A stretch of DNA of 64,000 nt from Peptoniphilus_A sp001811425 (GCF_001811425.1 NZ_KV804697.1:20071-84070), one strand, 5' to 3'. Shown: positions 32,907-41,897, counted from the first letter of the stretch. The notes: generated by a model from the sequence alone, not told the origin. Program-made: numbers and translations.

Positions 32907-34748
32907 TTAATCACCTGCCAAAGTTTCTAAATCTGTTACAAAAGATGAAATTTCATTTTTCATTCCATTTGTGTATCGGGAGTACATTAAATATAATTCA
33001 TTTTTTGCCCTAGTCATGGCAACATAAAAGAGTCTTCGCTCTTCACAAAAAAGTTCCTCATCTTCTCTTATGGCATCAAGACTTGCAGTAGATGGCAAAG
33101 TCCCCTCATATAAGTCTACAACAAAAACTCGGGAAAACTCAAGCCCCTTGGCAGAATGAATAGTAGAAAAAGTTAAATTTGCCCTATTACTTCTTGGCTT
33201 CAAGAGGTCGTACTCCAACTCCTTTAACCTTCCAATAAATAAATCCAGAGACTCAGTGCTTTTTGCAATTAACTTTAAATAGTAGAGGTATTCGTTTAAA
33301 GTCGCCTCTGTTTCCATGAATCTCTTGGCATTTTCTCTTAAATATTTGCCATAACCCATTTCCTTGTCAATATAATTAATGGCATCGTAGACATTAGATC
33401 TTGCAATTTTTTTAAAGCCAACTAATAACTTGTTAATATTTTTGTGGTAGTAAGATGGAAGCCCTGGATAGTCCTTTAAAATATTAAAAATATTTTTGCC
33501 CCTATTTCTCTTCATATAGTCGATGTGTTTTTTGGAAATGTAGCCATCTAATTTAAAGTAAAATTTTTCATAGAGGTCAATATCAGAAAGGTCATGAGAA
33601 AAATTTAAAATATCTAAAATATCACGAGTTATAAAGTGAGAAAAGAACTTAGTCTTTTTGTCCTTTATATTAAAATCATAATTTTTTCTCTCAAAATACT
33701 CCACAAGACCAATGCTGGATAGATTGTTTCTGTATAAAACTGCAATGTCCCCTGCCTCCTTTTGAAGTTCCCTTTCGATAAAGGCATACTGGTCCTTGGG
33801 CTCCTTGACCTTAATAATATTTACAGGCTTAGCAAAGGGATTGTCTGTGACAACAGTTTTTTCGAAGCGATTTTCATTTTGGGCAATAAAAATATTTGCA
33901 ATGTTTACAATATTTTTTGTGGATCTGAAATTTTCTTCCATGTAAAAAGTCGCAATGTCCTCATAGTCCTTTTGCAGCTTAAAAAGTTCTTCAGTGCTGG
34001 CGCCCCTAAAGCCGTAAATGGACTGGTCGTCGTCGGCAACGACAAATAAATTATTGTCAGGCTTAGCCAAAAGTTTTAAAACTTGAAACTGACTTCTACT
34101 TGTGTCTTGCCCCTCGTCAAGCTGAATAAATTTAAACCTGTCTCTATATTTTTTTCTTATAGAAGCATCGGTCTTTAAAATCTCGTAAGCTAGATTTATC
34201 ATGTCGTCAAAGTCAATTAAATTTTTGTCCTTTTTATACTTTTCATAGGTCTCATAAAAGTTGACGAAGTTGTCAGTGTCGCATCTTTTTGTCTTGGCAA
34301 AGGAAGTTGGGCTGAGCATCATATTTTTGCAGTAGCCAACTTCAGAAATTGCCGTTTCAATTCGCTCTTCAGTGGGATAAGTTTTGTTGACATCTCTATA
34401 AATATCTCTTAAAATTTCATATTTTTTCTTTAAATTTGAATCAATAAGGCTAAGGGACTTACCAGATTTTTTAGAGTAGTCCCGAACTATGGAATAACAA
34501 AAGGCGTGAATAGTGGAAAAGACTACATTTTTATCCTCAAACATTAAATTGTAACGCATTTTAATATCCACAGCTTGCGCCTTGGAAAAAGTAATGGTAA
34601 GAATGCTCTTTGGGTCCACTCCCCTATCTATTAATCTCTTAGTCCTATGTAAAATCATAGTTGTCTTGCCTGCGCCAGGAACAGCAAGAACTATTGCAGG
34701 TCCCTTGAAATGTTCCACAGCTTTTAATTGACTAGATGTTAATTTCAC
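32907..34748 (-). CDS. UvrD/Rep-family ATP-dependent DNA helicase
   Basis: 613 aa, shorter than PcrA/UvrD (about 720). It has the SF1A order: Q motif (TSSQLKAVEHF), Walker A VPGAGKTT, Walker B LDEGQDTS, DDDQSIYGFRG (motif III), FRST (IV), TIHSAKGLEF (V) and VAMTRAKNELYL (VI). It unwinds DNA 3' to 5'. The Walker B reading DEGQD, in place of DEFQD or DEAQD, is a small variation. The C-terminus ends after motif VI without the PcrA Tudor-like tail. The family includes helicases of unassigned role. Confidence 0.88.
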   Translation of the reverse strand: MKLTSSQLKAVEHFKGPAIVLAVPGAGKTTMILHRTKRLIDRGVDPKSILTITFSKAQAVDIKMRYNLMFEDKNVVFSTIHAFCYSIVRDYSKKSGKSLSLIDSNLKKKYEILRDIYRDVNKTYPTEERIETAISEVGYCKNMMLSPTSFAKTKRCDTDNFVNFYETYEKYKKDKNLIDFDDMINLAYEILKTDASIRKKYRDRFKFIQLDEGQDTSRSQFQVLKLLAKPDNNLFVVADDDQSIYGFRGASTEELFKLQKDYEDIATFYMEENFRSTKNIVNIANIFIAQNENRFEKTVVTDNPFAKPVNIIKVKEPKDQYAFIERELQKEAGDIAVLYRNNLSSIGLVEYFERKNYDFNIKDKKTKFFSHFITRDILDILNFSHDLSDIDLYEKFYFKLDGYISKKHIDYMKRNRGKNIFNILKDYPGLPSYYHKNINKLLVGFKKIARSNVYDAINYIDKEMGYGKYLRENAKRFMETEATLNEYLYYLKLIAKSTESLDLFIGRLKELEYDLLKPRSNRANLTFSTIHSAKGLEFSRVFVVDLYEGTLPSTASLDAIREDEELFCEERRLFYVAMTRAKNELYLMYSRYTNGMKNEISSFVTDLETLAGD

Positions 34749-34858
34749 ATTATCCCTCCCACTCTAGTGTAAACTATTTCATAAATATTTTAAATCTATT
34801 TTTTTAACCCTGCTATTGTGATATAATTTAAATATAAACTGGTTTAGGGGGTATAACT

Positions 34859-35653
34859 ATGTTAATGACAAATTTCTTGCAAAAAAGAAAGTCTGTCAGA
34901 AATTTTAAAACGGACACAGTTCCAAGAGATGCCTTGGAAAATATAAAATTACTTATGGACGAAATGGGAACTAATGAAAGCGGCATAAGTTTTTCTCTTT
35001 ATGAAAACGGAAAAATTGTTGCTGAAGGACTAAGAGGCAAAGCAGGTTATGCAGGAGTCATGATAGAAGCTCCACACTACATTGCACTAGACATTGACGG
35101 AGACAAACCGCTTAACATATTAAAGGGTGGCTACTGCCTAGAAAAATTAAACACAAAAATTGTTGATCTTGACATAGACACTTGTTGGATCACAGTTGAT
35201 AGCGTTGATGCAGACACAAAAAGAGCCATCTTCGGAGAAAATGGCACAGGCATAGATTATCTAATTGCTCTTGGCTATGGACAAAAGAAAAAATTATTTG
35301 ACCCAGAAGTTACAAGCTCAAGACTTAGCGTAGAAGAAATTGTCTTCGCAGATACAATTGGAAATCCTATTTCCATAGAAACACTTGAAAACTATGGCGT
35401 CTTCGATGTATTTTCATCAGTAAGATATGCACCAAGTCACAAAAATTTCCAACCTTGGAGATTTGTCCTTAAGGGAGCAGAAGTTGATGCCTATATGGTA
35501 AAATCTGATGAAGATAACAGATCACTTATCGACATGGGCGTAATCTTATTCTACATGGAAGAAATGCTAAAGACTATTGGCATAAATAAAAAATGGACAA
35601 TCGACTTAAAGGACGCAGGCAAATATTATTATATCGGCTCCTTTACACTATAA
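34859..35653 (+). CDS. Nitroreductase-family protein
   Basis: 264 aa. It opens with FLQKRKSVRNF, the usual FMN-binding start of nitroreductases. The second half has VRYAPSHKNFQPWRF, corresponding to the conserved NAPS-NxQPW flavin motif. The middle section (about 60-175) resembles the twin-fold arrangement of putative TM-nitroreductases. A -10 TATAAT lies at 34822. Such enzymes reduce flavins, nitro compounds or quinones. The substrate cannot be told. It is a single gene, divergent from the helicase. Confidence 0.85.
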   Translation: MLMTNFLQKRKSVRNFKTDTVPRDALENIKLLMDEMGTNESGISFSLYENGKIVAEGLRGKAGYAGVMIEAPHYIALDIDGDKPLNILKGGYCLEKLNTKIVDLDIDTCWITVDSVDADTKRAIFGENGTGIDYLIALGYGQKKKLFDPEVTSSRLSVEEIVFADTIGNPISIETLENYGVFDVFSSVRYAPSHKNFQPWRFVLKGAEVDAYMVKSDEDNRSLIDMGVILFYMEEMLKTIGINKKWTIDLKDAGKYYYIGSFTL

Positions 35654-35662
35654 TTTTAAAAT

Positions 35663-35727
35663 AAGGGCTCATTCCCTTTTTTATTTACTTTAAATGCAAA
35701 AATCTCCACAATTTCGTGGAGATTTTT
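35663..35727. terminator. Two successive terminators after the nitroreductase gene
   Basis: A short AAGGG/CCCTT hairpin with a T run is followed by a perfect 12-bp stem (AAAAATCTCCAC / GTGGAGATTTTT). The second works in both directions and also ends the convergent lipoprotein gene. Confidence 0.8.
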
Positions 35728-35763
35728 TATTGTTTAAAAGTTTTTTAGAACTAATTATTAGCC

Positions 35764-36312
35764 CTAAATATTTTCTGTAAGTGAATCTATTTTTTCTTTG
35801 ACATCATCTTGATCTAAGCCCAAGCCCTTGGCAAAGAAGTTGAGCCCATTTTTTGTTTCCTCTAAGGTTTCAAAGGAAGTTGATGAAAAGGCAATGCCCT
35901 CCCCCTTTTGTCCCAATGGTGGTTTATCGTAAGTTACACTGTTATCTGTAAGAAAATAATCTGCGTTTAAGTTATTTATAAGCTTAAAATCAGGATCCAT
36001 TTCATCGCCTATTGCGCTGGCATCAGGATAAATGGACTCTGCCCCACTAGGTACTCCCACTACATTTTCATAACCTAAAAATTTTAAGGCCTTTGCAGCC
36101 TTTACTGACAAGGCAACAATTCTTGGATTTTCTTTTTCTACAAAGAGTTTATCCGCCATCTCTCCCTCTTTTTCTTTGTCGACATTTTCTTGGCTTACTT
36201 CTTTTGCATTAGAATTATTTTCTATTCTTGCCTCCTCCTGAGATTTGCAAGAAGTTACAATCATCATCAAAAGTAAAACAAAAGCAATCTTGATATAAAA
36301 TTTTCTTTTCAT
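35764..36312 (-). CDS. Short TroA/heme-receptor-like lipoprotein (single lobe)
   Basis: 182 aa from the ATG at 36312, which has an AAGGAG site. The signal peptide ends in a lipobox (VTSC, Cys22). After a Glu/Lys-rich linker, residues about 65-180 match the first lobe of TroA-type receptors such as IsdE: RIVALSVKAAKALKFLGYENVVGVP, DEMDPDFKLINNLNADYFLT, and an ending that corresponds to the connecting helix. Full receptors run to about 290 aa with a second lobe, which is missing here. No permease or ATPase genes are adjacent. It may be a truncated remnant or a single-domain binding protein. Confidence 0.7.
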   Translation of the reverse strand: MKRKFYIKIAFVLLLMMIVTSCKSQEEARIENNSNAKEVSQENVDKEKEGEMADKLFVEKENPRIVALSVKAAKALKFLGYENVVGVPSGAESIYPDASAIGDEMDPDFKLINNLNADYFLTDNSVTYDKPPLGQKGEGIAFSSTSFETLEETKNGLNFFAKGLGLDQDDVKEKIDSLTENI

Positions 36313-36378
36313 AAAACACACTCCTTTTTTTTTCTTACTCTATTTAATTCATCCTATTACTATAATAGCACATTATTC

Positions 36379-36395
36379 AAAAAAAAAAAAAAAAA
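36379..36395. repeat. Homopolymer tract of 17 A
   Basis: A run of 17 A lies about 67 bases before the lipoprotein start codon in its promoter region. Such runs can vary in length and are prone to sequencing error. Confidence 0.9.
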
Positions 36396-36490
36396 TAAAA
36401 GGGCAAAATTTTGTGAAATTTTTACATGTTTAAGAGGATTTAAAAAATTGTATTTAAAAATTTTTAAAATTTATTATAAAAATTTGCAAG

Positions 36491-36518
36491 AAAAAAACTG
36501 CCGCTTGCACGACAGTTT
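36491..36518 (-). terminator. Terminator of the rnf operon
   Basis: A nine-base stem (AAACTGCCG / CGACAGTTT, one wobble) is followed on the minus strand by a T run. It lies about 20 bases past the rnfB stop. Confidence 0.8.
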
Positions 36519-36538
36519 CTTAGTTTAGATTTTAAAGA

Positions 36539-37456
36539 TTAAGCATTAACTTTTTCTTTTTCTGCTTGAGCTTTCTTTAGCTTTGCTTCTTCAAGTTTTG
36601 CTTGTCTTTCTTTTTCCTTTTTTTCTTTTTCCTTTTGTTTCATCTTTTCCACTCTTTCAGGATATTCGCAATAAATTGCTCCTGTTGGACATTTTGAAAC
36701 ACAGATTCCACAGTTGATACACTTGTCATAGTCAATTGATGCCAAGTTGTTTTCTACATGGATTGCATCCTTTGGACAGTTCTTTTCACAGATTCCACAT
36801 CCGATACAACCAATGCTACAGTTTGTCCTTACAACTTTACCTGGATCAAGTGACTTACATTCAACAACTGTCTTTGATTTGTAAGGTCTAAGTGCAATGA
36901 TTTTTTTAGGGCAAATGTTGATACACTTCATGCAGGCAACACATTTTTCCTTGTCCACTACTGCAACTCCATTTACCATGTGAATTGCGTCAAATTCGCA
37001 GACACTTACGCAAGTGCCACCGCCGCAGCAACCAAAGTTACATGCCTTTGCACCTTGTTGATAGTCAGAAATTAATCTACAATCAACTAAATCATTGTAA
37101 TCATATTTATTTTTTGCCTTGTTACAGTCTCCTTGGCAAAGTACACAGGCAATATTTCTTTCTACATTTCCTGCGTTAACGCCCATTACTGCACTGACTT
37201 TTTCTGCAGTTTCTGCACCACCAATTACGCAACCATTTACTGGTGCCTTTCCATTGGCAATGGCTTCTGCTAAACCATCACAACCTGGAAAGCCGCAAGC
37301 TCCACAGTTTGCTCCTGGCAATACATCTCTAACTTCAGCGACCTTTGGATCTACCTCTACATAAAAAACCTTTGAAGCTATTGAAAGAATTACTCCAAAA
37401 AAGGCTCCCGCAATTCCCAAAAACAAGACTGGGGTAAGTACTGTACTCATTTCCAT
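36539..37456 (-). CDS. rnfB: Rnf complex subunit RnfB
   Basis: 305 aa. An N-terminal hydrophobic anchor is followed by the Cys motif GANCGACGFPGCDGLA, then several ferredoxin-type CxxCxxC clusters (CVACMKCINICP, CIGCGICEKNCP, CINCGICVSKCP). It receives electrons from ferredoxin at the start of the Rnf chain. The C-terminal 45 residues are a Lys/Glu/Ala-rich helix with no clusters, possibly a coiled-coil tail. It is the last gene of rnfCDGEAB. Confidence 0.94.
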   Translation of the reverse strand: MEMSTVLTPVLFLGIAGAFFGVILSIASKVFYVEVDPKVAEVRDVLPGANCGACGFPGCDGLAEAIANGKAPVNGCVIGGAETAEKVSAVMGVNAGNVERNIACVLCQGDCNKAKNKYDYNDLVDCRLISDYQQGAKACNFGCCGGGTCVSVCEFDAIHMVNGVAVVDKEKCVACMKCINICPKKIIALRPYKSKTVVECKSLDPGKVVRTNCSIGCIGCGICEKNCPKDAIHVENNLASIDYDKCINCGICVSKCPTGAIYCEYPERVEKMKQKEKEKKEKERQAKLEEAKLKKAQAEKEKVNA

Positions 37457-37465
37457 AATTACCTC

Positions 37466-38044
37466 CTATACCAATCCGCCGAAACCTGAAAATGCAATTG
37501 CCATTAGGCCTGCACTAACAAGTGCAATTGGAACTCCTTGAAGTGCCTTTGGTACATCTGCTAGCATTAATTTTTCTCTTAGTGCAGCTATAAGTACAAG
37601 TGCAAGTGTGAAACCTATTGAAGCTCCAAATCCGCTAAATATTGTTTCTATTAAGTTATATCCATTTTGAACATTTAAAACTGTTACACCAAGTACAACA
37701 CAGTTTGTAGTAATAAGTGGAAGATATACACCCATGGCTTGGTAAAGTGAAGGTGATGACTTCTTAATAAACATTTCTACAAATTGTACTAATGATGCAA
37801 TTACAAGAATAAATGCAATTGTTTGTAAATACTCAAGTCCAAATTTATCTAATACAAAAATTTGAATTAGCCATGTGATTGCAGATGCAAGTACAACTAC
37901 AAAGGTAACGGCTACTCCCATTCCAAGGGCAGTCTCTGTCTTGGAAGATACACCTAAGAAGGGACAAATTCCTAAGAATTGAGCAAAAACATAATTATTT
38001 ACAAGTATTGTTGAAATTAAAATCGTAATAATACTTTCTAACAT
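37466..38044 (-). CDS. rnfA: Rnf complex subunit RnfA
   Basis: 192 aa, six hydrophobic segments. It belongs to the RnfA/NqrE family of membrane subunits. The conserved NNYVFAQFLGICPFLGVS segment near residue 15, with its Cys, contributes to the buried iron site shared with RnfE. It starts exactly at the rnfE stop and is followed by rnfB. Its role is part of the ion-translocating membrane core. Confidence 0.94.
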   Translation of the reverse strand: MLESIITILISTILVNNYVFAQFLGICPFLGVSSKTETALGMGVAVTFVVVLASAITWLIQIFVLDKFGLEYLQTIAFILVIASLVQFVEMFIKKSSPSLYQAMGVYLPLITTNCVVLGVTVLNVQNGYNLIETIFSGFGASIGFTLALVLIAALREKLMLADVPKALQGVPIALVSAGLMAIAFSGFGGLV

Positions 38045-38640
38045 TAGTCTGCCCTCCTGTTTAACAATAGTTTAAATCCTGCTATTAAAAATCCTAGAAG
38101 TATGAAGGCACCTGCTGGAGCTCCCATAATTCCAATTCCTGGATAAGATTCTGGCAAAATATTAACATTAAATAGTGTGCCATATCCGAAAAATTCACGA
38201 ACAAGACCCATTGCAAGTACGGCAATAGTATATCCAACGCCTGTTCCTATTCCGTCAACTATTGATGGAACAAGGGCATTTTTATAAGCAAAACCTTCAG
38301 CTTCACCAAGGATACAGCAGTTAACTACGATTAGTGGCAAGAAAATACCAAGTGCTGCATAAATTGGTTGTGAATAAGCTTGAAGTATCATTTGTACTAA
38401 TGTTACGAAAGTGGCAATTACTACTATAAAACAAGGAATTCTTATTTTATCAGGTATTATATTTCTAAGTGCAGATACTACTCCATTACTCATGATTAGT
38501 ACGAAAGTAACTGCAACTCCCATTGCCAATGAGTTTGTTAAGTTATTTGTGATAGCCAGTGTTGAACAAAGCCCTATAAGTTGGATGAATACGGGGTTGT
38601 TTTTAAAAGCACCGTCTAAGAATACTTTAGATAATTTCAT
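38044..38640 (-). CDS. rnfE: Rnf complex subunit RnfE
   Basis: 198 aa with six hydrophobic segments, the RnfE/NqrD family. NPVFIQLIGLCSTLAITNN (about 15-33) carries the Cys of the intramembrane cluster, and CCILGEAEGFA is a second conserved segment. With RnfA it forms the central membrane pair. It overlaps rnfA by one base and follows rnfG by 11 bases. Confidence 0.94.
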   Translation of the reverse strand: MKLSKVFLDGAFKNNPVFIQLIGLCSTLAITNNLTNSLAMGVAVTFVLIMSNGVVSALRNIIPDKIRIPCFIVVIATFVTLVQMILQAYSQPIYAALGIFLPLIVVNCCILGEAEGFAYKNALVPSIVDGIGTGVGYTIAVLAMGLVREFFGYGTLFNVNILPESYPGIGIMGAPAGAFILLGFLIAGFKLLLNRRAD

Positions 38641-38651
38641 TTTAATCCTCC

Positions 38652-39236
38652 TTATTCATTCTTTAAAACTTCGTCATAAACCTGAATGGCATCGTTGGAA
38701 CCTGCTAGGGCACCCTTAGATGAGATTGTTGCTGATGTAAGCCACATAACTTCATCTTCAGCCTTTGGATCCTTAGAAAGTTTTAGAGGACCTGTTGCAG
38801 ATTTTCCTTCGTAAGATGGATAGTATTCATCAGTTGTGATTCTTGAACCGAAGCCACTTGTTTCACCATTGGAAATATTTCTAAATCCAGCGATTTTATC
38901 TCCATCAAGTAAAAATCCTAGAGCATTGACCATAGCTCCACCATAACCATTTGATTTTACATTGACACCGTATCCAACAACTTGGTCGCCTTTTTTTGCA
39001 ACAAAGATTTTTTCAATAGTTGGATATTTTTCTTTTATTGAAGATAATTTTTCTTGATCATATTCTTCAAAGCCATCTGCATTTTCGCCAAAGATAACTT
39101 CGTAAGATGCAAGTGTATTTTTTAGTTCAGTTTCTGCAATTACTGGAGCAGTAAAACTATTTACAACTGCTAAAAGTCCTGCAGATAGGGCGCAGAAAAC
39201 TAAAAGTATAATTCCAAATTTTACTGGTTCTTTCAT
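38652..39236 (-). CDS. rnfG: Rnf complex subunit RnfG
   Basis: 194 aa. It has an N-terminal membrane anchor (about residues 7-26) and an extracytoplasmic FMN-binding domain. The TSATISSKG segment near the C-terminus holds the Thr that takes covalent FMN. GYGGAMVNALGFLLDGDKIAGFR is also typical. It carries electrons from RnfB/RnfD side to the rest of the complex. It begins one base after rnfD. Confidence 0.93.
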   Translation of the reverse strand: MKEPVKFGIILLVFCALSAGLLAVVNSFTAPVIAETELKNTLASYEVIFGENADGFEEYDQEKLSSIKEKYPTIEKIFVAKKGDQVVGYGVNVKSNGYGGAMVNALGFLLDGDKIAGFRNISNGETSGFGSRITTDEYYPSYEGKSATGPLKLSKDPKAEDEVMWLTSATISSKGALAGSNDAIQVYDEVLKNE

Positions 39237-40229
39237 TTACTTCGCCTCCCCATAAGCACTTGTTACTGTAAGCTTGTCAATTAAAGGTGTTGCAAGGTTC
39301 ATAAGACATATTGCATAGGAAACACCTTCTGGAAGAGATGCCTTTACTCTTATTACTGCAGTTAAAATACCGCAGCCAAGGGCAAATATTATTCTTCCCT
39401 TTCTGTTTATTGGGTTTGTAGTGTAGTCAGTTGCCATAAATATAGCACCTAGTAATAAACCTCCTGCTAATAATTCGTAAGGAATTATATTCATAGGAAT
39501 ACCTAAAATTCCAAGACATACTGCAGTAGTTGCAACATAAATTACTGGGATTTCCCAAGAAATTACCTTTCTAACTACTAAGTAAACAAAACCTATTAAA
39601 AGTGCAATTGCTGAAGTTTCTCCAATTACTCCGCCAATGTTTCCAATAAACATATCCTTCATTTGAGGAAGATTTGCAAAGTCTCCAGCTGCTATAAGTT
39701 GAAGTGGTGTAGCGTAAGTTATTGAATCTAAATCAGTTACACCTTGTTTTAATAATTCAGGTGAAATATAACCTGTAATTTGTTTTGGCCATGATGCCAT
39801 AAGTACAAGTCTTGCAGCAAGAGCTGGGTTCATAAAGTTAAATCCAATACCACCAAAACATTCTTTTACTATTAAGATTGAAAAAACGGATCCGAAAGCT
39901 GCCATCCATAGTGGGAAAGATTGAGGCATATTTAGTGCAATCAAAATTCCAGTTACTACAGCAGACAAGTCCCTTATTTGTACAGTCTTTTTAAGTGCAG
40001 ATTGAGTTACATACTCAGTTGCCACACAAGCTACTACACAAGTTAGAATCAAGAGAATTGACCTCATTCCGAAGAAATATACGGAAGCAATCATTGCAGG
40101 AACAAGCGCTATGATTACATCAAGCATAATCTTCCTAACAGTGTCATTTGCCCTAATGTGAGGAGCAAGTGAAACGAAGCGAGCTTCATTTACTGTCATC
40201 GGATCTTTAGTTATTTTATTATTTTCCAA
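39237..40229 (-). CDS. rnfD: Rnf complex subunit RnfD
   Basis: 330 aa, with about nine hydrophobic segments. It is the NqrB/RnfD family. The segment DSITYATPLQ near residue 160 contains the Thr expected to bind FMN covalently. MATDYTTNPINRKGRIIFALGCG near the C-terminus is a family signature. It moves Na+ or H+ as electrons pass. It lies between rnfC and rnfG. Confidence 0.94.
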   Translation of the reverse strand: MENNKITKDPMTVNEARFVSLAPHIRANDTVRKIMLDVIIALVPAMIASVYFFGMRSILLILTCVVACVATEYVTQSALKKTVQIRDLSAVVTGILIALNMPQSFPLWMAAFGSVFSILIVKECFGGIGFNFMNPALAARLVLMASWPKQITGYISPELLKQGVTDLDSITYATPLQLIAAGDFANLPQMKDMFIGNIGGVIGETSAIALLIGFVYLVVRKVISWEIPVIYVATTAVCLGILGIPMNIIPYELLAGGLLLGAIFMATDYTTNPINRKGRIIFALGCGILTAVIRVKASLPEGVSYAICLMNLATPLIDKLTVTSAYGEAK

Positions 40230-40240
40230 ATTGATCCCTC

Positions 40241-41575
40241 CTATTTCTTTTGATTAGCTCTGATTTCTCGTTTAGCTAATTTAACAGATGCACTTAGATG
40301 TCTCTTTGCTGGACAAACAAAGGAACATATTCCACATTCCATACATTGGTCAGCGTGTAAAGCGCTGCATAAATCAACATCGCCCTTTAAAATTGCATGA
40401 TTAATATCAGTTGGATTAATATTTGCTGGACAGTGATCTACGCATCTTGAACATCTAATACATGGGGATTCAATTCTTTCTGTAACTTCTTCTTCAGTGA
40501 AAACTAAAATACCTGAAGTAGTCTTTGTAACAGGTGCGTCAAGGCTAAACACTGACTTACCAGTCATAGGACCACCGCAAATAATTTCTTTAAAGTTTTC
40601 CTTTACTCCTCCGCAGAAATCTAAAATATCTCCAACAGGAGTACCTATTTTAACGAGAATATTCTTTGGTTCCTTAATTCCAGAACCAGAAACAGTTATT
40701 ACTCTTTCATAAGAAGGCTTTCCTTCTATCATTGCTTCATAAAATGCAAGAGTTGTACCAACATTTGTTAGGAAAACTCCAACATCATTTGTTACACCAT
40801 TTTGTGGAACAATTCTTCCAACAACGGCTTCAGAAAGTCTCTTTGAATCACCTTGTGGATACTTAGTTTGACATCCAACGACTTTTAAGTGACTCCAATT
40901 AGGATTTTTCCCTATAACTTCTTCCATTTTAGCAATTGCGTCAGGTTTATTTTCTTCAATTGCCATGTAAGAAACATCCTTGTTATAAAAATATGAGAAG
41001 ATATCTAGACCTTCTAATATTTCTTCAGTTCTTTCTAGCATAATTCTGTGGTCACAAGTGAGGAAAGGCTCACATTCTGCCCCATTTATTATACATTCAT
41101 CAAGCACTGGGTCTTCACCTTTTAATTTTGCGTGAAGAGGGAAACCAGCACCGCCCATACCAACGACACCCTTTTCTTTAATAAAAGGAATTAAGTCGTC
41201 AATTGGATGATCCTTATAATCTTTAAAAGATTTAAGGTCATCAGTCATTTCGTCTTTGCCATCGTTTTCTATAACGACACAATCACAATACCTTCCATCA
41301 GCTGTGTACATTTTTTTAATCTCTTTAACTGTACCTGATACAGAAGAGTGTATAGCAGCTGATATATAAGCATCAGAATTACCCACCATTTGTCCAACCT
41401 TAACAGAATCGCCCTTTGACACAACTGGTGAGCAAGGTGCTCCAATGTGTTGTGACATAGGTATGTAGGCAATCTTAGGACTTGGCATCCTCTCAATTGC
41501 AATCTTTTCTGTCAAAGTTTTGTGTTCGTCCATGTGAACTCCACCTACGGAAAAAGTGAGATTTCTTGAACTCAT
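40241..41575 (-). CDS. rnfC: Rnf complex subunit RnfC
   Basis: 444 aa. It has the soluble RnfC layout: a biotin-like N-terminal domain, a Rossmann NADH/FMN module (GMGGAGFPLHAKL, INGAECEPFLTCD), a SLBB region, and two ferredoxin clusters (CIRCSRCVDHCP, CMECGICSFVCP). It is the NADH-binding subunit, so electrons from ferredoxin end on NAD+. It is the first gene of rnfCDGEAB, with the promoter and Rex-like palindrome within about 60 bases of its ATG. Confidence 0.95.
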   Translation of the reverse strand: MSSRNLTFSVGGVHMDEHKTLTEKIAIERMPSPKIAYIPMSQHIGAPCSPVVSKGDSVKVGQMVGNSDAYISAAIHSSVSGTVKEIKKMYTADGRYCDCVVIENDGKDEMTDDLKSFKDYKDHPIDDLIPFIKEKGVVGMGGAGFPLHAKLKGEDPVLDECIINGAECEPFLTCDHRIMLERTEEILEGLDIFSYFYNKDVSYMAIEENKPDAIAKMEEVIGKNPNWSHLKVVGCQTKYPQGDSKRLSEAVVGRIVPQNGVTNDVGVFLTNVGTTLAFYEAMIEGKPSYERVITVSGSGIKEPKNILVKIGTPVGDILDFCGGVKENFKEIICGGPMTGKSVFSLDAPVTKTTSGILVFTEEEVTERIESPCIRCSRCVDHCPANINPTDINHAILKGDVDLCSALHADQCMECGICSFVCPAKRHLSASVKLAKREIRANQKK

Positions 41576-41838
41576 AAAACTTCACCCCTTATTCGGCATA
41601 TGCCTAATTTTTTACCTTTTGTTATAATTATAACACTAAATTTAATTAAAGTATATGATTCTACTTAAAAATTTAGACTTGGGAAATCTTTTACCATGTG
41701 AGAAAGTAGTCAATCTTAAATTTTAATTTTTAAAAATTTTTATTTTTTGCAGAAATAATTTTTATTTTTTCTCTGGAAACTTTTTTATTTTTGCCACAAA
41801 ATTTTACATTTCTTAAGTCATCTCTTATATTTTTTTGC
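41576..41838. other. Intergenic region upstream of rnfC
   Basis: About 260 AT-rich bases. It holds a GGCATATGCC palindrome (41595-41604) in the rnfC leader and the promoter with a 16-bp palindrome (41620-41635). The rest has runs of A and T, and I see no coding region or RNA gene in it. The terminator of the downstream ABC operon bounds it on the right. Confidence 0.6.
41619..41636. promoter_or_regulatory. Rex-like operator over the rnf promoter
   Basis: A perfect 16-bp palindrome (TGTTATAATTATAACA) lies about 45 bases before the rnfC start. Its core is the minus-strand -10 TATAAT (41627-41632). TTGTTA..TAACAc resembles the Rex operator TTGTTAAnnnnTTAACAA at most fixed positions. Rex senses NADH/NAD+, which fits an NADH-linked complex. 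This reading is an inference. Confidence 0.5.
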
Positions 41839-41868
41839 AAAAAAATCTCACGACTTTTAATCGTGAGA
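41839..41868 (-). terminator. Terminator of the nucleoside ABC operon
   Basis: A perfect TCTCACGA/TCGTGAGA stem with a seven-base loop has a T run on the minus strand. It lies about 30 bases after the last permease gene. Confidence 0.8.
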
Positions 41869-41897
41869 AAATTTTTATCTTTATTAATATTTTTTTA

